From Aldrovandia affinis (lineage: Eukaryota > Chordata > Actinopteri > Notacanthiformes > Halosauridae), in contig JAINUG010000390.1 in assembly GCA_029706075.1 (NCBI GenBank), positions 1 through 64,000 of the forward strand: a stretch of 64,000 nucleotides of DNA, written 5' to 3'. The position numbers and the translations under genes are program-made. Of the stretch, positions 1 to 11,728 are shown one piece after another (positions within the stretch are counted from its first letter, which is position 1; each line of letters opens with the position of its first letter). The notes beneath the pieces were generated by a model. It was not told the origin of the DNA, searched no databases, and worked only from the letters and a program-made list of their open reading frames with translations.

Positions 1-90
1 CATTTTGTTGCTTTCATTTATAACATTTTAATTTAAGAACTAATATCTTTTACTATTTAAACTTACTAAATCAGAATAAACAGACAAAAC

Positions 91-199
91 AGACTTTTCC
101 ACCTTTATTTACACATTTTACCCTATAACTTCCAAGTGAAAAAAAATAATCTAAATTTCTGAACATATGTAAAATGTGGAAATAAAGGTGGAAAGGTCT
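91..199. repeat. Short inverted-repeat hairpin, MITE-like
   Basis: Bases 91-121 and 169-199 are reverse complements over 31 bases with two mismatches (arms begin AGAC..TTCCACCTTTATTT), around a 47-base loop. No clear target duplication is seen. Confidence 0.6.
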
Positions 200-285
200 C
201 AATCTAATATTATAAATCATATTTCAGGCTGTAAGGCAACAAAAGGTGTCATTTTTGAGATGGGGTGTAGACTTTAAAGGGGCAC

Positions 286-332
286 TATATATATATATAT
301 ACACAGATACATTCATACTGTCCACACTGTAC

Positions 333-365
<33 letters not shown>
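286..365. repeat. (TA)n microsatellites
   Basis: Two (TA)n tracts at about 286-301 and 338-365, separated by unique sequence. Confidence 0.9.
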
Positions 366-370
<5 letters not shown>

Positions 371-407
371 CCGCCTTAAAACAGCCTTTAAAAAGCCTCT
401 GGGCACA

Positions 408-410
<3 letters not shown>

Positions 411-449
<39 letters not shown>
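411..449. repeat. (GA)n microsatellite
   Basis: An uninterrupted AG run of about 39 bases. Confidence 0.95.
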
Positions 450-452
<3 letters not shown>

Positions 453-1450
453 GTCGGCAGCTCAGGCCAATTCTCTTTAGCTCCCTTTACACTTTTTGAA
501 AGTGAAATATGTGCGCAGAATGGTGGCGGAGCGGTTCACCCAAGGTTGCAATTAGACGAGCATTATATAAAGGATATTCAGATAACAAGGGAGCAGACAC
601 AGCGTCAATGAGGTCACTGGGCACCTTTGTCCGAAAAATGAATGAGATTTTTAATGGACGAAAATTGTGCCTCCTTATTACGATGACCTAATGAGTCCCT
701 TCGTATGTGGGAAAGTGCCGGGGCCACAGTGCGCCCCCCCCCCCTGCACCTGCGGCATGAAAACGGGCGCCAGGGCGTTTGACGTTAATCAACCTCCCGC
801 CCGTTTGCGAAAAACGAATGTTTAATTACCAGAAAATGCGATTGCCGTTTCGACCCCAGACAAAGGCTGGCACATAGAGCTCATTGAGGTTATCAGGGAC
901 GGGACCAGTGCTCAATTGGGTCATTGATTTGGGATTGTTTGACAGACCCCGGAGGAACAAGCAGAGTTCAAAAATCCCAAGTAAAATTGAGAACTTTGTC
1001 ACAGAATCTGTTGGAAAGGGCTGTCAGAAGCAATTAGGGCGTATGAAAGCCCCCCGCTCATCAAACGCTCCGCTTCCCTCTGCGCGTTTAATTTGAATTT
1101 GCTCGCCCTTGTTCCCGACCGCTCATGAAGCATGATCTAATTATAAGGGTGAGCAGCTATACAACAGGGAATAGTGCGCTTATTTGTGTTACAGCAGTGA
1201 TATTATTTTTAAGGGCCAAGGTAGCAGCACCAGTGGAACGCTCCCAGATGCCCAGGCATGAGGACACACAGTAGTGCGCTTGTCCAAGAGTGTAAAATGT
1301 CTGCGTGGACGTGTTCACGAGCACAGAGAGTGCAGGCTCATTAATTACAAGGGCTTTGCCCTCCGTGACCTCCCTGATGTGAGGTGACAACCCAAACGCA
1401 GGAGGTTACCCGCCGCCCAGCTCAGCGCCACCACTGTGGGGACAGCTCGC
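450..1450. other. Unique sequence, possible conserved non-coding DNA
   Basis: No repeat family or coding exon recognised. The sequence is balanced in composition and has several homeodomain-like TTAAT/TAATTA cores around 787-850 and 1085-1145. Calling it regulatory would need a cross-species alignment. Confidence 0.25.
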
Positions 1451-1456
1451 CCACAC

Positions 1457-1694
1457 CCTCCGTCACTTCCACTCTCCTCCGTCACCCTCACTCTCCTCCG
1501 TCACCTCCACTCTCCTTCGTCACCTCCACGCTCCTCCGTCACCTCCACTCTCCTCCGTCACCCTCACTCTCCTCCGTCACCTCCACTCTCCTCCGTCACC
1601 CCCACTCTCCTCCGTCACCCCCACTCTCCTCCGTCACCTCCACTCTCCTCCATCACCTCCACTCTCCTCCGTCACCCCCACTCTCCTCCGTCAA
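1457..1694. repeat. 19-bp minisatellite, about 12 copies
   Basis: Tandem copies of a unit close to CTCCTCCGTCACCTCCACT with CTC/CCC variants. Because 19 is not a multiple of three, the array stays open in several frames and creates false Pro/Ser-rich reading frames. Confidence 0.93.
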
Positions 1695-1774
1695 CCTCTA
1701 AAGGTTAACAAAGGGAAAGGAAATTAACTCGCTAGCTAATTGAATGCTAATACTATAATAATATTATATATATA

Positions 1775-2640
1775 CAGTCAAGCCGGAAAGTCTGCACACC
1801 CCTTTCACCCTCTCCACGTTTCATTGCGTTACAGACTTATTCTACAATAGATTAAGTTCATTTTTTGTCTCAAAATTCTACACAAAATAGCCCATAATGA
1901 CAAAGTGAAAACAGGTTTTTAGACATTTGTGCTAATTTATTACAAATCTAAATGTAAAATATCATATGTACACAAGTGTGCACACCCTTTGATATGACAC
2001 CCAAAAGTGAGCTGAGGTCTATATAAGGTCCCACAGTTGACAGTGCATGTCAGAGTAAAAGCCAAGCCATGAAGTCCTAGGAACTCTCCATAGACCTCCG
2101 AGATAGAATTGTGTTGAGGCATAGATCTGGGGAAGGTTATAAAAACATTGCTAAAGCATTGAAAGCACCCAGGAGAACAGTGGGCTCCATCATTGTGAAA
2201 TGGAAGAAGTTTGGAACCACCACAACTCTTCTTAGAGCTGGCCGTCCAGCCAAACTCAGTAACCAGGCAAGAAGGGCCTTTGTCAGAGAGGTGAACAAGA
2301 ACCCAATGGCCACTCTAAGAGAGCTTCAGAGTTCCTCTGCATTGATGGGAGAACCTGGCAGAAGGACAACCATCTTTGTACCACTTCATCAATCAGACCT
2401 TTATGGTAGCACTTGGCATTCAGGCCAAAAAGTTCCATTTTTGTCTCATCAGACCAGAGAATCTTTTTCCTGATGCTCTCAGAGTGCTGTTTGGCAAACT
2501 CCAGGTGGGTGGTCATATGCCTTTTACTCAGGAGTGGCTTCCGTCTAGCCACTACCATAAAGGCCTGATTGATGGAGTGTTGCAGAGATGATTGTCCTTC
2601 TGCCAGGTTCTCCCATCGCTGCAGAGGAACTTTACAAGGT
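1775..2640 (+). mobile_element. Tc1-like transposon with an internally inverted, palindromic transposase region
   Basis: The left part reads like a fish Tc1 terminal region, then transposase on the plus strand from about 2111: HRSGEGYKNIAKALKAPRRT is the helix-turn-helix. From about 2411 the sequence switches to the minus strand, where 2283-2558 reads ILWSDETKMELFGLNAKCYH from the catalytic domain. Bases about 2328-2404 and 2552-2629 are inverted copies of one transposase segment. The right terminus was not found. The element is dead. Confidence 0.85.
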
Positions 2641-3595
2641 TATTTATGTAAATAAGGATGTCAACTGTGATCATTTTTATTATCGCTCTTTGTATGTTAC
2701 CCTGAAGTCAGTTTGAGTCCTGAATCCACTACAAGATACCTCGTTTCATTCGAGATACCTCGATTCAATTTAAGTTGAAATGTCTTTAAAGAAGTCCAAG
2801 AGGTTTGTTAAAAACCCTCTCTCAGCAAAATAAACCTTTGACAATCCCTTATGATACTGTTTCTTTTCCAGCAAAAAGAAAATTGTCCCTGATGATAGCT
2901 GTCCAAATCTTACATGAGATTTAAACAAACTGATCTGTAGTTTCCTGGGCCAGTGTGGTCCCCTGTGTCATATTTTGATATTACACTGCCATTTCCAGTC
3001 ATCAGGAATCTCTGCACATTCTTTATATTGACGAAAAATTCTAGTTAATAGTTTATAAATACAGTTCTGTAAGAACTATTGAATGTACACCATGGGGGCC
3101 TGCTTACATATTTTGTCTTAAATTAAAGTACTTCATAAGTCTAAAGTCTAAATTACGAACAAAAAATGTATGAATGATTTAATAATGGAGAAGAGTACAG
3201 AGGGTGGGAGGGCTGGCATGCGGGTGTTGGGGGGGATGGGGGCGCTCTACGGGTGGTGAAATAGGGGCTTCCCTCGTGAAACCCACTGTGGAACCTGAAA
3301 ATAATGACCCTTCCTTGTTCATTAATGTCTTCTTAGTCAATCATAACACATTGTAAAAGGCTTCGCTATTCAAACGCTATTCAAAAGACAATTGACCTTG
3401 TGTGTGCCCTTCTTCACAGCACTGGTCCTACACCAGAGGGCTGTCATAGGCTTCATCCAAATTGAGGCAATTAGTGCAACGCTTCTCTCCATTAATCTGT
3501 GTGTCTCCACCGTGCACTAATGACTGCATTGGGACATGGTCTAATCAGTCTCAGATTCTTTCAGAGTTAAACTCAAAGGGACACTCACAATATTA
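2640..3595. other. No feature recognised
   Basis: AT-rich sequence with a short G-run near 3225. I see no coding exon or known repeat. Confidence 0.4.
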
Positions 3596-4160
3596 TAAAA
3601 TGATTATATACATAGGCATTATACCTTTTTTTTTTCTTACTTCATGAAATCAAAATTGATTTATTTGGGATTTCTTGCTACTGGTCAACACAAAATACTG
3701 TATCATGTAAAAAAAAAAAGTCAAGGCCAGACTTCAATCCCATTGAGAATCTGTGAAAAGATTAGGAAATTGCTATTCACCAAAGGTCCCCATCCAACCT
3801 GATGGAGGTCGAGCAATTATGTAAAGAACAATGGGTGAAAATTGCAGTGTCTGGATTTGCAAAGCTGGTAGAGACTTACCCAAGAAGACTCACAGCTATA
3901 ATTGCAGCTAAAGGTGCTTCTACCAAGTATTACGTAAAGGGGGTGAATACTTGTGAAATCAATTATTGTTTGTTTTTTATTTGTAATTAATTAAGAAAAG
4001 GCTTTAGAGGTTTTCTGTTTATTTTACATTATAGTGTATTTTGTGTCAATCAGTGGCAATAAATCCCAATTAAATCAATTTTGAATCCATGAAGTAAGAA
4101 AATAAAATGTGAAAATTACCAAAGGGGGGAATACATTTTATACCCACTGTGTGTGCGTGT
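3595..4160 (+). mobile_element. Deletion derivative of a second Tc1-like transposon
   Basis: Bases about 3637-3710 and 4025-4110 are inverted copies of a Tc1 terminal repeat (CTTACTTCATG...GATTTA). Between them, 3730-3960 encodes only the transposase C-terminus: RPDFNPIENL-like, then KGPHPT, LMEVEQLCKEQWVKIA and GASTKYYVKGVNT. The N-terminus and catalytic core are gone. The right end is TATACCCACTGTG. Confidence 0.82.
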
Positions 4161-4164
4161 GTGT

Positions 4165-5106
4165 GTCTGTGTATATATATATGCTTAATATAATATAATT
4201 TGCTTATTAAACAACTGTACGCTGTGTGACATTTTTAAAATAAATTCCACAAAAGGGGAAAGAGATAAGAAACAGCTTAATCCCCACAAAGGGCAGAAGG
4301 TATGGTGTCTGTCAGTGACTGCTAATAGTTTACCTGACAGTTATCCCTGAGTGTGTGTGACTGCAGCTTGAGATGAATTTTAAGTGTTTTGGAAATGGAC
4401 CCCAGGGGAGAATGGTTGGGTTGTGTGTGCGTGTCGAGCACGCCCAGAGTCAGGGGAAGATATTTATAATCCTGTGGTGTATCCAGCCTCACACTCTACC
4501 TTGGCTTGTATGCACTCGGTTCTCAATTTTAATACACTAATCTGAACATACACAGCTTTTATCCTGAAAGCACATGTTATGCCCTTTGGACTCTGGCAGA
4601 GCTGAATTAACATCAAATATCTATTTTTAACACCCTCATATTTAGCAATTGTAATGGGCAAATTTAAAATGGCTCTTTTGTGCAAAACAATTCAAATTCA
4701 CTGGTCATGAATAAATTAATTGTATGAAGTGTAAATTGCTCAAATGTTTTGAAGGAAGGTCCTTGAACTACGATGCCCTCGTTCACTTCAAAAAAGTTTG
4801 CAACTTGGTCCTGTGACCAATATTTTACTATGGCCTTATATTCTGATATTAATATTCTGATCCTCAATAGAGAGTGACAGTAGGAGTCTGGAATATGCAA
4901 ATTATGCATTTATGATGTCATCTAATGTTGTTGTAATACTGATACAAAGAAAATGAAAAGGAGCACTGGGCATTTTAATGAAGTGAGAAGTTACAAAGCT
5001 GGACAGCTTTAGGTCTTTTTCTCAGAACAAATATGTACATTTTGACATGGTAAACTCGTCCTGCTACAGAGAAACGGTGCTATGCTGAAACACCAAGGCT
5101 GTGGAA
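4165..5106. other. Unique sequence; 4470-4930 is a conserved-element candidate
   Basis: No repeat family seen. The 4470-4930 part contains a POU octamer-like ATGCAAAT (4895-4902) next to ATGCATTTATG, and AAATTAATTG near 4713. No splice-flanked exon was found. Confidence 0.3.
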
Positions 5107-5396
5107 CAGTGGCGATTTTAGACCCTATTTAGGGTGGCTTTAACCCCCCCTGTCTTTCATCTCAGCCCCCCTGAAAATGTTTAGTAATTATTTTCTAAAA
5201 AAATGTTTTATTTAATATCTATTTTTTTTAAATGGTATTTCAATTTTGAGAGCGACCACCATTGTGGTGTTTTTGTTTTGGGGAATGTAGCAGTAAATGA
5301 TTTTAAAAATGTAGGCTTGTGCTTTGCATGTGTAGCTACATCTCACATTCTCATAGGGGGCTGAGCCCCCCTGAAGGTCAAATCCTAGAATCCCTG
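5107..5396. mobile_element. hAT-like MITE, CAGTGGCG-ended
   Basis: Begins CAGTGGCGATTTTAGACCCT and ends in the reverse of CAGGGATTCTAGGATTTGA. The same element recurs inverted at 33446-33711. No target duplication is visible at this copy. Confidence 0.75.
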
Positions 5397-5639
5397 CCCC
5401 ATTTGCGATTTACAGTAGTGAATGCATACATTTTTTGTATATGTGGAATATGAAAAACATTTTGTTCTACCAACATCTTACATTTTTTTGGCACATTTTA
5501 CATCTTACACACATTCTACCAGTGCGACGCTGGATTTGAGGCAGCGCCAAATAAACCGTAATCTGGAACCTGCGTTACTCAATCGAATCGTTACGTCAAA
5601 ATCGTAACTGTGCAGCAACAGTTAATCCTAAGGAAGAGA

Positions 5640-5692
5640 AGGCTTACCACGTGGGCACACTTTACGTCTTGTGGTCACTGACTGCATGCGGA
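5640..5692. repeat. First copy of a ~52-bp direct duplication
   Basis: GGCTTACCACGTGGGCACAC and the following 30 bases recur immediately after. The second copy is split by a SINE: 5692-5717 continues at 5941-5980. Confidence 0.8.
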
Positions 5693-5717
5693 GGCTTACC
5701 ACGTGGGCACACCTTAC

Positions 5718-5940
5718 ATTACATTACAGGCATTTAGCAGACGCTCTTATCCAGAGCGACTTACAGTTTACATTTCTTTACAATTTATTTTATACACATT
5801 TATACAGCTGGATATTAACTTAAGCAGTTCAGGTTAAGTACCTTGCTCAAGGGTACAACGGCAGTGTCCCACCCGGGGATTGAACCTGCAACCTCTGAGT
5901 TACAAGCCTAGTTCCCTAACCTTAATACATACTGCCGCCT
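5718..5940 (-). mobile_element. tRNA-derived SINE, family B, with target duplication
   Basis: On the minus strand: tRNA-like head with a GGTTCAATCCC B-box, a body naming a short conserved stretch (CCGTTGTACCCTTGAGCAAG), and the L2-type hairpin tail ending in TGTAA repeats. It is flanked by the 9-bp duplication ACACCTTAC (5709-5717 and 5941-5949). Confidence 0.85.
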
Positions 5941-5980
5941 ACACCTTACGTCTCGTAGTCACTGACCGCATGCGGATGCG

Positions 5981-7045
5981 TTTTACACCAAGGTAGAGCT
6001 GAGGGTGTTACATTTTTGTGAGATGTTTTTTTTTTTTTGCGGTTTCACCAACAGCAGAACTGTTTGTAATTGCAGTCGCAGAACGACCGGGCGACCAGCA
6101 GTCGAGACAGTCGCTGCAGCCCTGGATGTGGCCAGCCGCAGAGGTGTGCAGGGAAAGGTGTGCACCGTCTCTGACCTCGGCTGTTCAAACGGCAGGATTC
6201 CTCTAGCTTCTCACACGTGAGGGTAAGAGGGCACAACCCTGCTTGAGGTGTAGCAACCTGCCGCTGTACTGTACTCTTTCTGAGCGATGGCAACGCCCTG
6301 GGCTTTGTGAGAGTAATCTGGGGGATTTGGCTGTCTGGGCCCGGGGTGGGCGGGGCCGGCCCGCACCTGCCGGTGTTTGGAGCGACGTGGCCTCGAGATG
6401 TTTGACACCGAACTGTCTGCCGTATCCAGGCAACGGCGCTTCCCTGTCCACGTTTCCTCTCCGCTAAATCCCTGCCTTGTCTCCTGACTTTTGTGGCACA
6501 TTGTCCTTGTCGTCTTTATTGCTTCTGTGTTTTTTTTTGTGTTTGCATGTGAGATAATAGGAGGAGGGATGGATTCTGCTGTGTTTGCCTATCTACTGCT
6601 CTGGGGTCAACAGCAAATCTTTTATATGAATAAATACTTTCAATAAAACACTTTTTGGATGTTTTTGCACAAATGGCGACCCTTCACTATAAGATCACTA
6701 TAAAATCAAATAACCCAGAGTGTATTATTGTCAAGTATCGCCATCTTCACTTAGTTTTCCATTATTTGCTTAGTTCCATTATTTGTTTAGTTAGTTATCT
6801 GTGTCAGTGCAGGTTTGATCATGATGCAGGTAAATTCCAGTAAAAGGAAGATCAGCTAAGTTTATTATAATGTACCACTACTTCATAGATAGGGAAATCC
6901 AGGCAGGCAGTGTAATATTGGTGTATTTAATAAAACTATGTATCGTATCTGTGGACTGCAGCAGGTCACAGTTCATTTGATCTCCCCCTGTAATTCCTAA
7001 AGCACAATACTGAATTTAAACCAGGCAGTGAGAAGACAAACTGTC
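5981..7045. other. Unique sequence, no gene recognised
   Basis: The 6060-6450 part is GC-richer and open in several frames, but shows no recognisable domain and no consistent splice sites. The remainder is AT-rich. Confidence 0.35.
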
Positions 7046-7060
7046 AAACTGTCATGGTAT

Positions 7061-7434
7061 GGGAGCCTCGGGTAGTGTAGCAGTCTAACGCACTCACATT
7101 GACTGGTGCTTTGCAAGTGTGAGCTGCCTATTGCGGTTTGAAACCCGACTGTGCCAGACCAGCCCTGGCCTGGAGCCCCGATCGGGGGCGGCATTTGGCT
7201 GTCCACCCCAGGGGAGGGGGGAAGTGCCGAAGAGTGTGTCTCCAGAAGTAGGTGGGTGAGTTCCATCTCAGAGGAGGCGGATCATCGCTGGCCTCAGGGA
7301 ATTAGCTTGACCCGGAGGACGGGCGGTGAGTTTGTGGGGGGAGGGCGAATCAGAATAAATGGAGAGTATAATTGACTACTAAATTTTGAGAAACAAAATG
7401 GAAAAATCTGAAACAAATTTATTAAAAGAAAAGA
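7061..7434 (+). mobile_element. tRNA-derived SINE, family A, complete with 15-bp target duplication
   Basis: The head starts about GGGAGCCTCGGGTAGTGTAG and has a GTTTGAAACCC B-box. The body includes GGCTGTCCACCCCAGGGGAG and the end is A-rich. Flanked by AAACTGTCATGGTAT at 7046-7060 and 7435-7449. Confidence 0.88.
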
Positions 7435-7449
7435 AAACTGTCATGGTAT

Positions 7450-8030
7450 ATGTGCCTGATGTAATGGGATAGGGGGAAGTAACAGAATAAGTTACCAAAA
7501 AAAACCGGCATTGAGAAGGAAAGTGCTGATGCTCATAATTGTATCATAATTGACTTCAACGTTTTACACCCATGCTTACCGCTTACGTTTTTATGAATCT
7601 GTGTCTGTTAACCGTCTTTACTGCGAGCGCCGTTCTCAGTGGGGGTAATCCTATTACTCGGAATTCCGAAAATGATGAGAAAATCGCGTCGAGCGTAGCT
7701 TAAAAGTGGTGTGCCAAAATGCGTGCAGTTTAAATCCTCACCTGCAGCCGACCTTGGAAATGAGAAAAGGCCTCCACACACACACACACACCCCAGGGCA
7801 GATGTTAAAAGGGCAAGGCGGTGAGCTGTAGATGGATATAATTAGTTCCCCAGAATGGATTTGAGCTGGATTATAGTAGGCCTAATGCTGATCACAGGGG
7901 GGGGGGGGCTCTGGGGGTGTGCTACGAGTGCTGAAATGGGAAAACAAAAACAGACAGCCAGAAGTGAGCTCATGGTGCAAGTTGATAGTACAGTTGATTT
8001 CTTTTTTTATTCATTTTGAGTATGCTGTAT
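7450..8030. other. No gene recognised; short CA and G runs
   Basis: Contains a short (CA)n at about 7776-7791 and a G-run at about 7898-7908. Otherwise plain non-coding sequence. Confidence 0.4.
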
Positions 8031-8034
8031 AGTG

Positions 8035-8790
8035 CAATCGCTAGCTAATCAGACAGCAGTTAATTACTAGCCACTAATTAATGTCAGCTAGCTAGACAGA
8101 TACTACTACAGATTACTAGCCAGCTTGTAACTAGCGTCAATGAGTAAATGCATTGTTAGCTAGTCAGTTAGCTAGTAACTGCAGTGATGCAACAAAACCA
8201 TATCAAACGTAACCTTTTATTCATGTTCTATAGCTCTTGGGTCAGTATAATTGCCTGAAGTAACAGGCTACATAAACTGGTTAAGTAGCATCTTTACAGT
8301 GAGCTCTTTAGCACATTGTTAGATGTTTGCTACACCTGGCTACTTTGCTAGCCATCGAGCAGATGATTGCTAGCAAGTAAACTATGCTAATGTATGATTG
8401 TTAGTTAGCTAGAGAAGTAGCCATTCGGTTTGCCATGACATCCCACGCAGCAAAGCCATTTCAAATGGATTTTCAATCATATTTTACAGCTATTAATAGC
8501 CCACAATTGGAATGAGTGTATATCAGCTTTGCTGTTGTTTTGTTATTTTACCAGGCTACCTACCTGATTTTGTTATTATTACTCTTTAGTAAACAGATTA
8601 AATAAATAACTTTTCATTTTTACTGACAGGACATTACCTGACAGGACTGTTGACGTTATCTAGCTACCCAGCTGTCTAGCTAGCTACAGTTCACCAGCTA
8701 TTGGTATTGTGATCTCGCCAGTTAGTTATGAGGTTGAAAATAGATTAATACTGTTTGCTAACTAATTCCCTAGCTACCTAGCTAAATCTT
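8035..8790. repeat. GCTAGC-rich low-complexity region
   Basis: TAGCTAG, GCTAGCTA and TAACTAGC words recur throughout on both strands. Such tracts are common in fish intergenic DNA and may be the body of an old non-autonomous transposon. Confidence 0.5.
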
Positions 8791-8889
8791 ATCACCTGTT
8801 TAATTCTTGTTTGCATGGTTCATGGGTTATAAACTGTTTAAAAGTGGCACTCAGTTATAATGCAATGTTATATAAATATACTGTAAATA

Positions 8890-9172
8890 TGAAGTAAATA
8901 TGTCTCTTTATTTTTAAGAAAAGGTGTCTGTGCATTAGTAGGGCTTTCTAAATTGGGTAAGTAGGAAAATAAATCAATGATAAAAGTGTCAGGTACTAAA
9001 ACAAATATTTAAAGCTTTTAATATAAGCTTTAATGGGACATAAATACATGTTATAGCACATTATTTATTTTGTCCTATTAAAGTTTGCATTTTTCTTCAG
9101 TGTGCAAGTGCTGCCTGCTTCTATATAATTGTCCTTATTTTTAAGGAAATAAAGAGACATTGCAATTTTAAT
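8890..9172. repeat. Nested inverted repeats, possible MITE remnant
   Basis: ATGTCTCTTTATTT at about 8899 is mirrored inverted at about 9152-9165. Inside, 9028-9086 forms a hairpin (CTTTAATGGGACATAAATA against its complement). No target duplication is evident. Confidence 0.45.
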
Positions 9173-9273
9173 TTATTTCATTATCACAAAGCTCTGAATG
9201 TCAAAGCGCTCAGTAGTATTCTCATGTGTATGTCCTTTCTCTTTATTAATGTTGTCCCACCTCTTCAGACTCC

Positions 9274-9575
9274 ACTACCACTGAATTCTGTACATCTAGC
9301 CAATTGTCATCACCACTGCCTACTTGTTCAACACTTTTTGTATATGTATACCTGTTTACTCCTCAATTTTATTTTATTTTATTAAAAAAAGATTGTACTA
9401 ACCTTTTTTTTCCCTGTGTTACAGGTATGGTATGCAGCTGCCAACAACAATGTCTATCGCTGTATTACTGCACTGATCTCTTGTGTGAATAATGCTTGTT
9501 CTTACCATATATTAATGCACATCTTGTAAGTCACTCTGGATAAGAGCGTCTGCTAAATGCTTAAAATGTGTAAAT
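9274..9575 (+). mobile_element. L2-tailed dispersed repeat, family C
   Basis: Shares long stretches (GAATTCTGTACATCT, GTATGGTATGCAGC, TATCGCTGTATTACTGCACT) with 42580-42870 and 51590-51735, and ends in the hairpin tail CTCTGGATAAGAGCGTCTGC. It is either an L2-type LINE 3' end or a SINE without a visible tRNA head. Confidence 0.75.
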
Positions 9576-9659
9576 GCTTTAAAATGATGTTTCTTGTTGT
9601 GTTAAATGTGTCCAGGATCTGGTGGATTTTTCCCGTTTCGTATTCACACTATTCTGTTA

Positions 9660-9700
9660 AATTCCTCCTATGCCCTCCCTCCCTCCCTCCCTCCCTTTTA
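9660..9700. repeat. (CCCT)n microsatellite
   Basis: A run of CCCT units of about 30 bases. Confidence 0.85.
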
Positions 9701-10256
9701 AATGACACCACTTTGTTCAATATCCACTTTTAATGAGTGCTGTCAATAAAAGATCCTGCACATTCGTTGACGTTAGCGCTGAACTCTTAATTCCCCTCTT
9801 CGTACAAATGAGTCATCTCTCACGTTATCTCGCTCTGCCGTGCTCTGCGGGTGTAAGGTCGTTAGGTTACATAAGCGGCGGGCTCTCCTCTGTTTTCTTA
9901 CGCACAACGGCACTGTGATTTCTGCGTAAAGCTGAATTAAAACAGTGACTGAGAGTTGCCCTGCGAGCTCTAAGCTCTCCGGTATCTGCTGTGAGCTGAT
10001 CATAAAGACTCTGCAAACACTTCGGTGTCTAATAGGTTTGACCCAGAGCTAACCTCGTTCGCAGTAAAAACAAATCATAAAAAAAATGCTAGGCTGTTGT
10101 ATTCATCTTGCGCAGGGACTGTGTTCAAACTCACTGGGCAGCGGGTGAGTCAGTGCTGTGCTGCTGAGGTCGGGCAAATGGGCGGCTCCATTGGTTAAAA
10201 CACCAGGGTGCTGACTGTGGCCACCCTCCACGCACGGACATGACAGACCAGTCCTG
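9701..10256. other. No feature recognised
   Basis: Unique-looking sequence, with no exon or repeat identified. Confidence 0.35.
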
Positions 10257-10440
10257 CCTGCATTTACATTTTACATTTTAGGCATTTAGCAGACGCTCTT
10301 ATCCAGAGTGACTTACACAGTTTACATTTCTTTTACATACATACCATTTATACAGCTGGATATTTTACTGAAGCAATTGTACAATGCAATTTTACTTGCT
10401 CAAGGGTACAATGGCAGTGTCCCTGGGAATCAAACCTGCC
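10257..10440 (-). mobile_element. SINE family B, partial
   Basis: Minus-strand copy of the element at 5718-5940: hairpin tail complement (GCAGACGCTCTTATCCAGAG), middle, and part of the body up to GAATCAAACCTG. The head is replaced by the following minisatellite. Confidence 0.8.
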
Positions 10441-10444
10441 CTCT

Positions 10445-10755
10445 CAAGAGGCTCCCGATCTGCCCCAAATGGTCACTAGAGACCCCTCTCTCTCCCAATG
10501 CTCATTTGAGACTCCTGGTCTCATCCCATACCCCCATAGAGACTCCAGCTCTCTCCCAAATCCTCAATAGAGACTCCTGCTCTCCCCCAAACCCTCACTA
10601 GAAACTCCGACTCTCTCCCAATGTTTACTAGAGACTCCGGCTTTCTCCTAAACCCTCACAGAGACACCCGCTCTGCCCCAAATGCTCACCAGAGAGTCCC
10701 ACTCTCACTCTCACACAAAACCCTCACTAGAGTCCCGCTTTCTTCTCTCCAGTGC
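10445..10755. repeat. 31-bp minisatellite, about 9 degenerate copies
   Basis: Units of about 31 bases with the core AGAGACTCC-GCTCTCTCCCAA-CCTCACT. It abuts the truncated SINE and may have grown from sequence next to its head. Confidence 0.8.
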
Positions 10756-10974
10756 TTGGATAACTGCCAGCACCGGACAGAGTGGTGCTGTTGGGTTTGA
10801 ACCACTGACTTTAGAAAAAACATTAATTATGACAGTTGTTCTTGACCAGGATTGGGGTCAATTCCATTTCAGCTCAGTCAGTTCATTTCAGTTAAGGAAA
10901 TTCATTGAATTTAATTTCATGAAATTAAAACTACCCACAATGTTGGCATTGTATAGTAAAGTATGAATACTTTC

Positions 10975-11285
10975 GATTCCCTGTCGTGCCAGAGTGGCTC
11001 TGGTTGGGAGTGCCATCGGGGCGGCAATTGGCTGTCCACCCCAGGGAGAGGGGAGGGAAGCTGACACAGTTCGCTGTGCACAGGAGTGGTTCTGGGATAC
11101 CGGAATTACAGTCAACTGCACGACGAGTGTTGTCTCGGAGGAGGCAGCGCTTCGCCCTTGTCACTGCCAGTCACAGGACTACGGCAGCGAACTATGAGGG
11201 AAGGGGGATTGAACTAAGCACTGCGGGTAATTGGCTACCAAATTGGGAGAAAAAACAGGGTAAACTCAGAAAAATTAAATAATAA
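10975..11285 (+). mobile_element. SINE family D, 5'-truncated
   Basis: Begins at the end of the tRNA-like head, then the body GGGGCGGCAATTGGCTGTCC and TGTCTCGGAGGAGGCAGCGC, and the end GGCTACCAAATTGGGAGAAA plus an A-rich tail. It matches 27427-27796. Confidence 0.85.
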
Positions 11286-11631
11286 AAATTAAAATAATTT
11301 CCTGAATTTGAATTGACATGGAATTGACCCCAACTCCGTTCTAGACCGCAGCCAAACCTGGTTCTTGGTTTGACATGTATATGATTGAAAGGTTGAATAT
11401 TGAAAAGAGTGCAAGCACAACATTCTTCAGGAGGTTTACCTGTCTAGGTTTACCTAGAGGTGCAGTACCTGACCTCAGTGACGTAACCAGACATGCGGCC
11501 CAGGTGAGTGTTCTTCACTGTCCCGATGGCCTTCCAGCGCTTTATGGGAACAGCTGCTCCTGGGTCTGTGTACAATTCCCTCTCTCCTGTCAAACCATCA
11601 CAACTGTCAGTGCAAAAACTGGAGAGAGAGC

Positions 11632-11726
<95 letters not shown>
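11632..11726. repeat. (GA)n microsatellite
   Basis: About 95 bases of AG repeats with one CAG interruption. It makes false Arg/Glu reading frames. Confidence 0.95.

Positions 11727-11728
<2 letters not shown>

Noticed and set aside
1384..1708. Pro/Ser-rich frames with 19-bp periodicity
   Set aside because: Product of the 19-bp minisatellite read in different frames.
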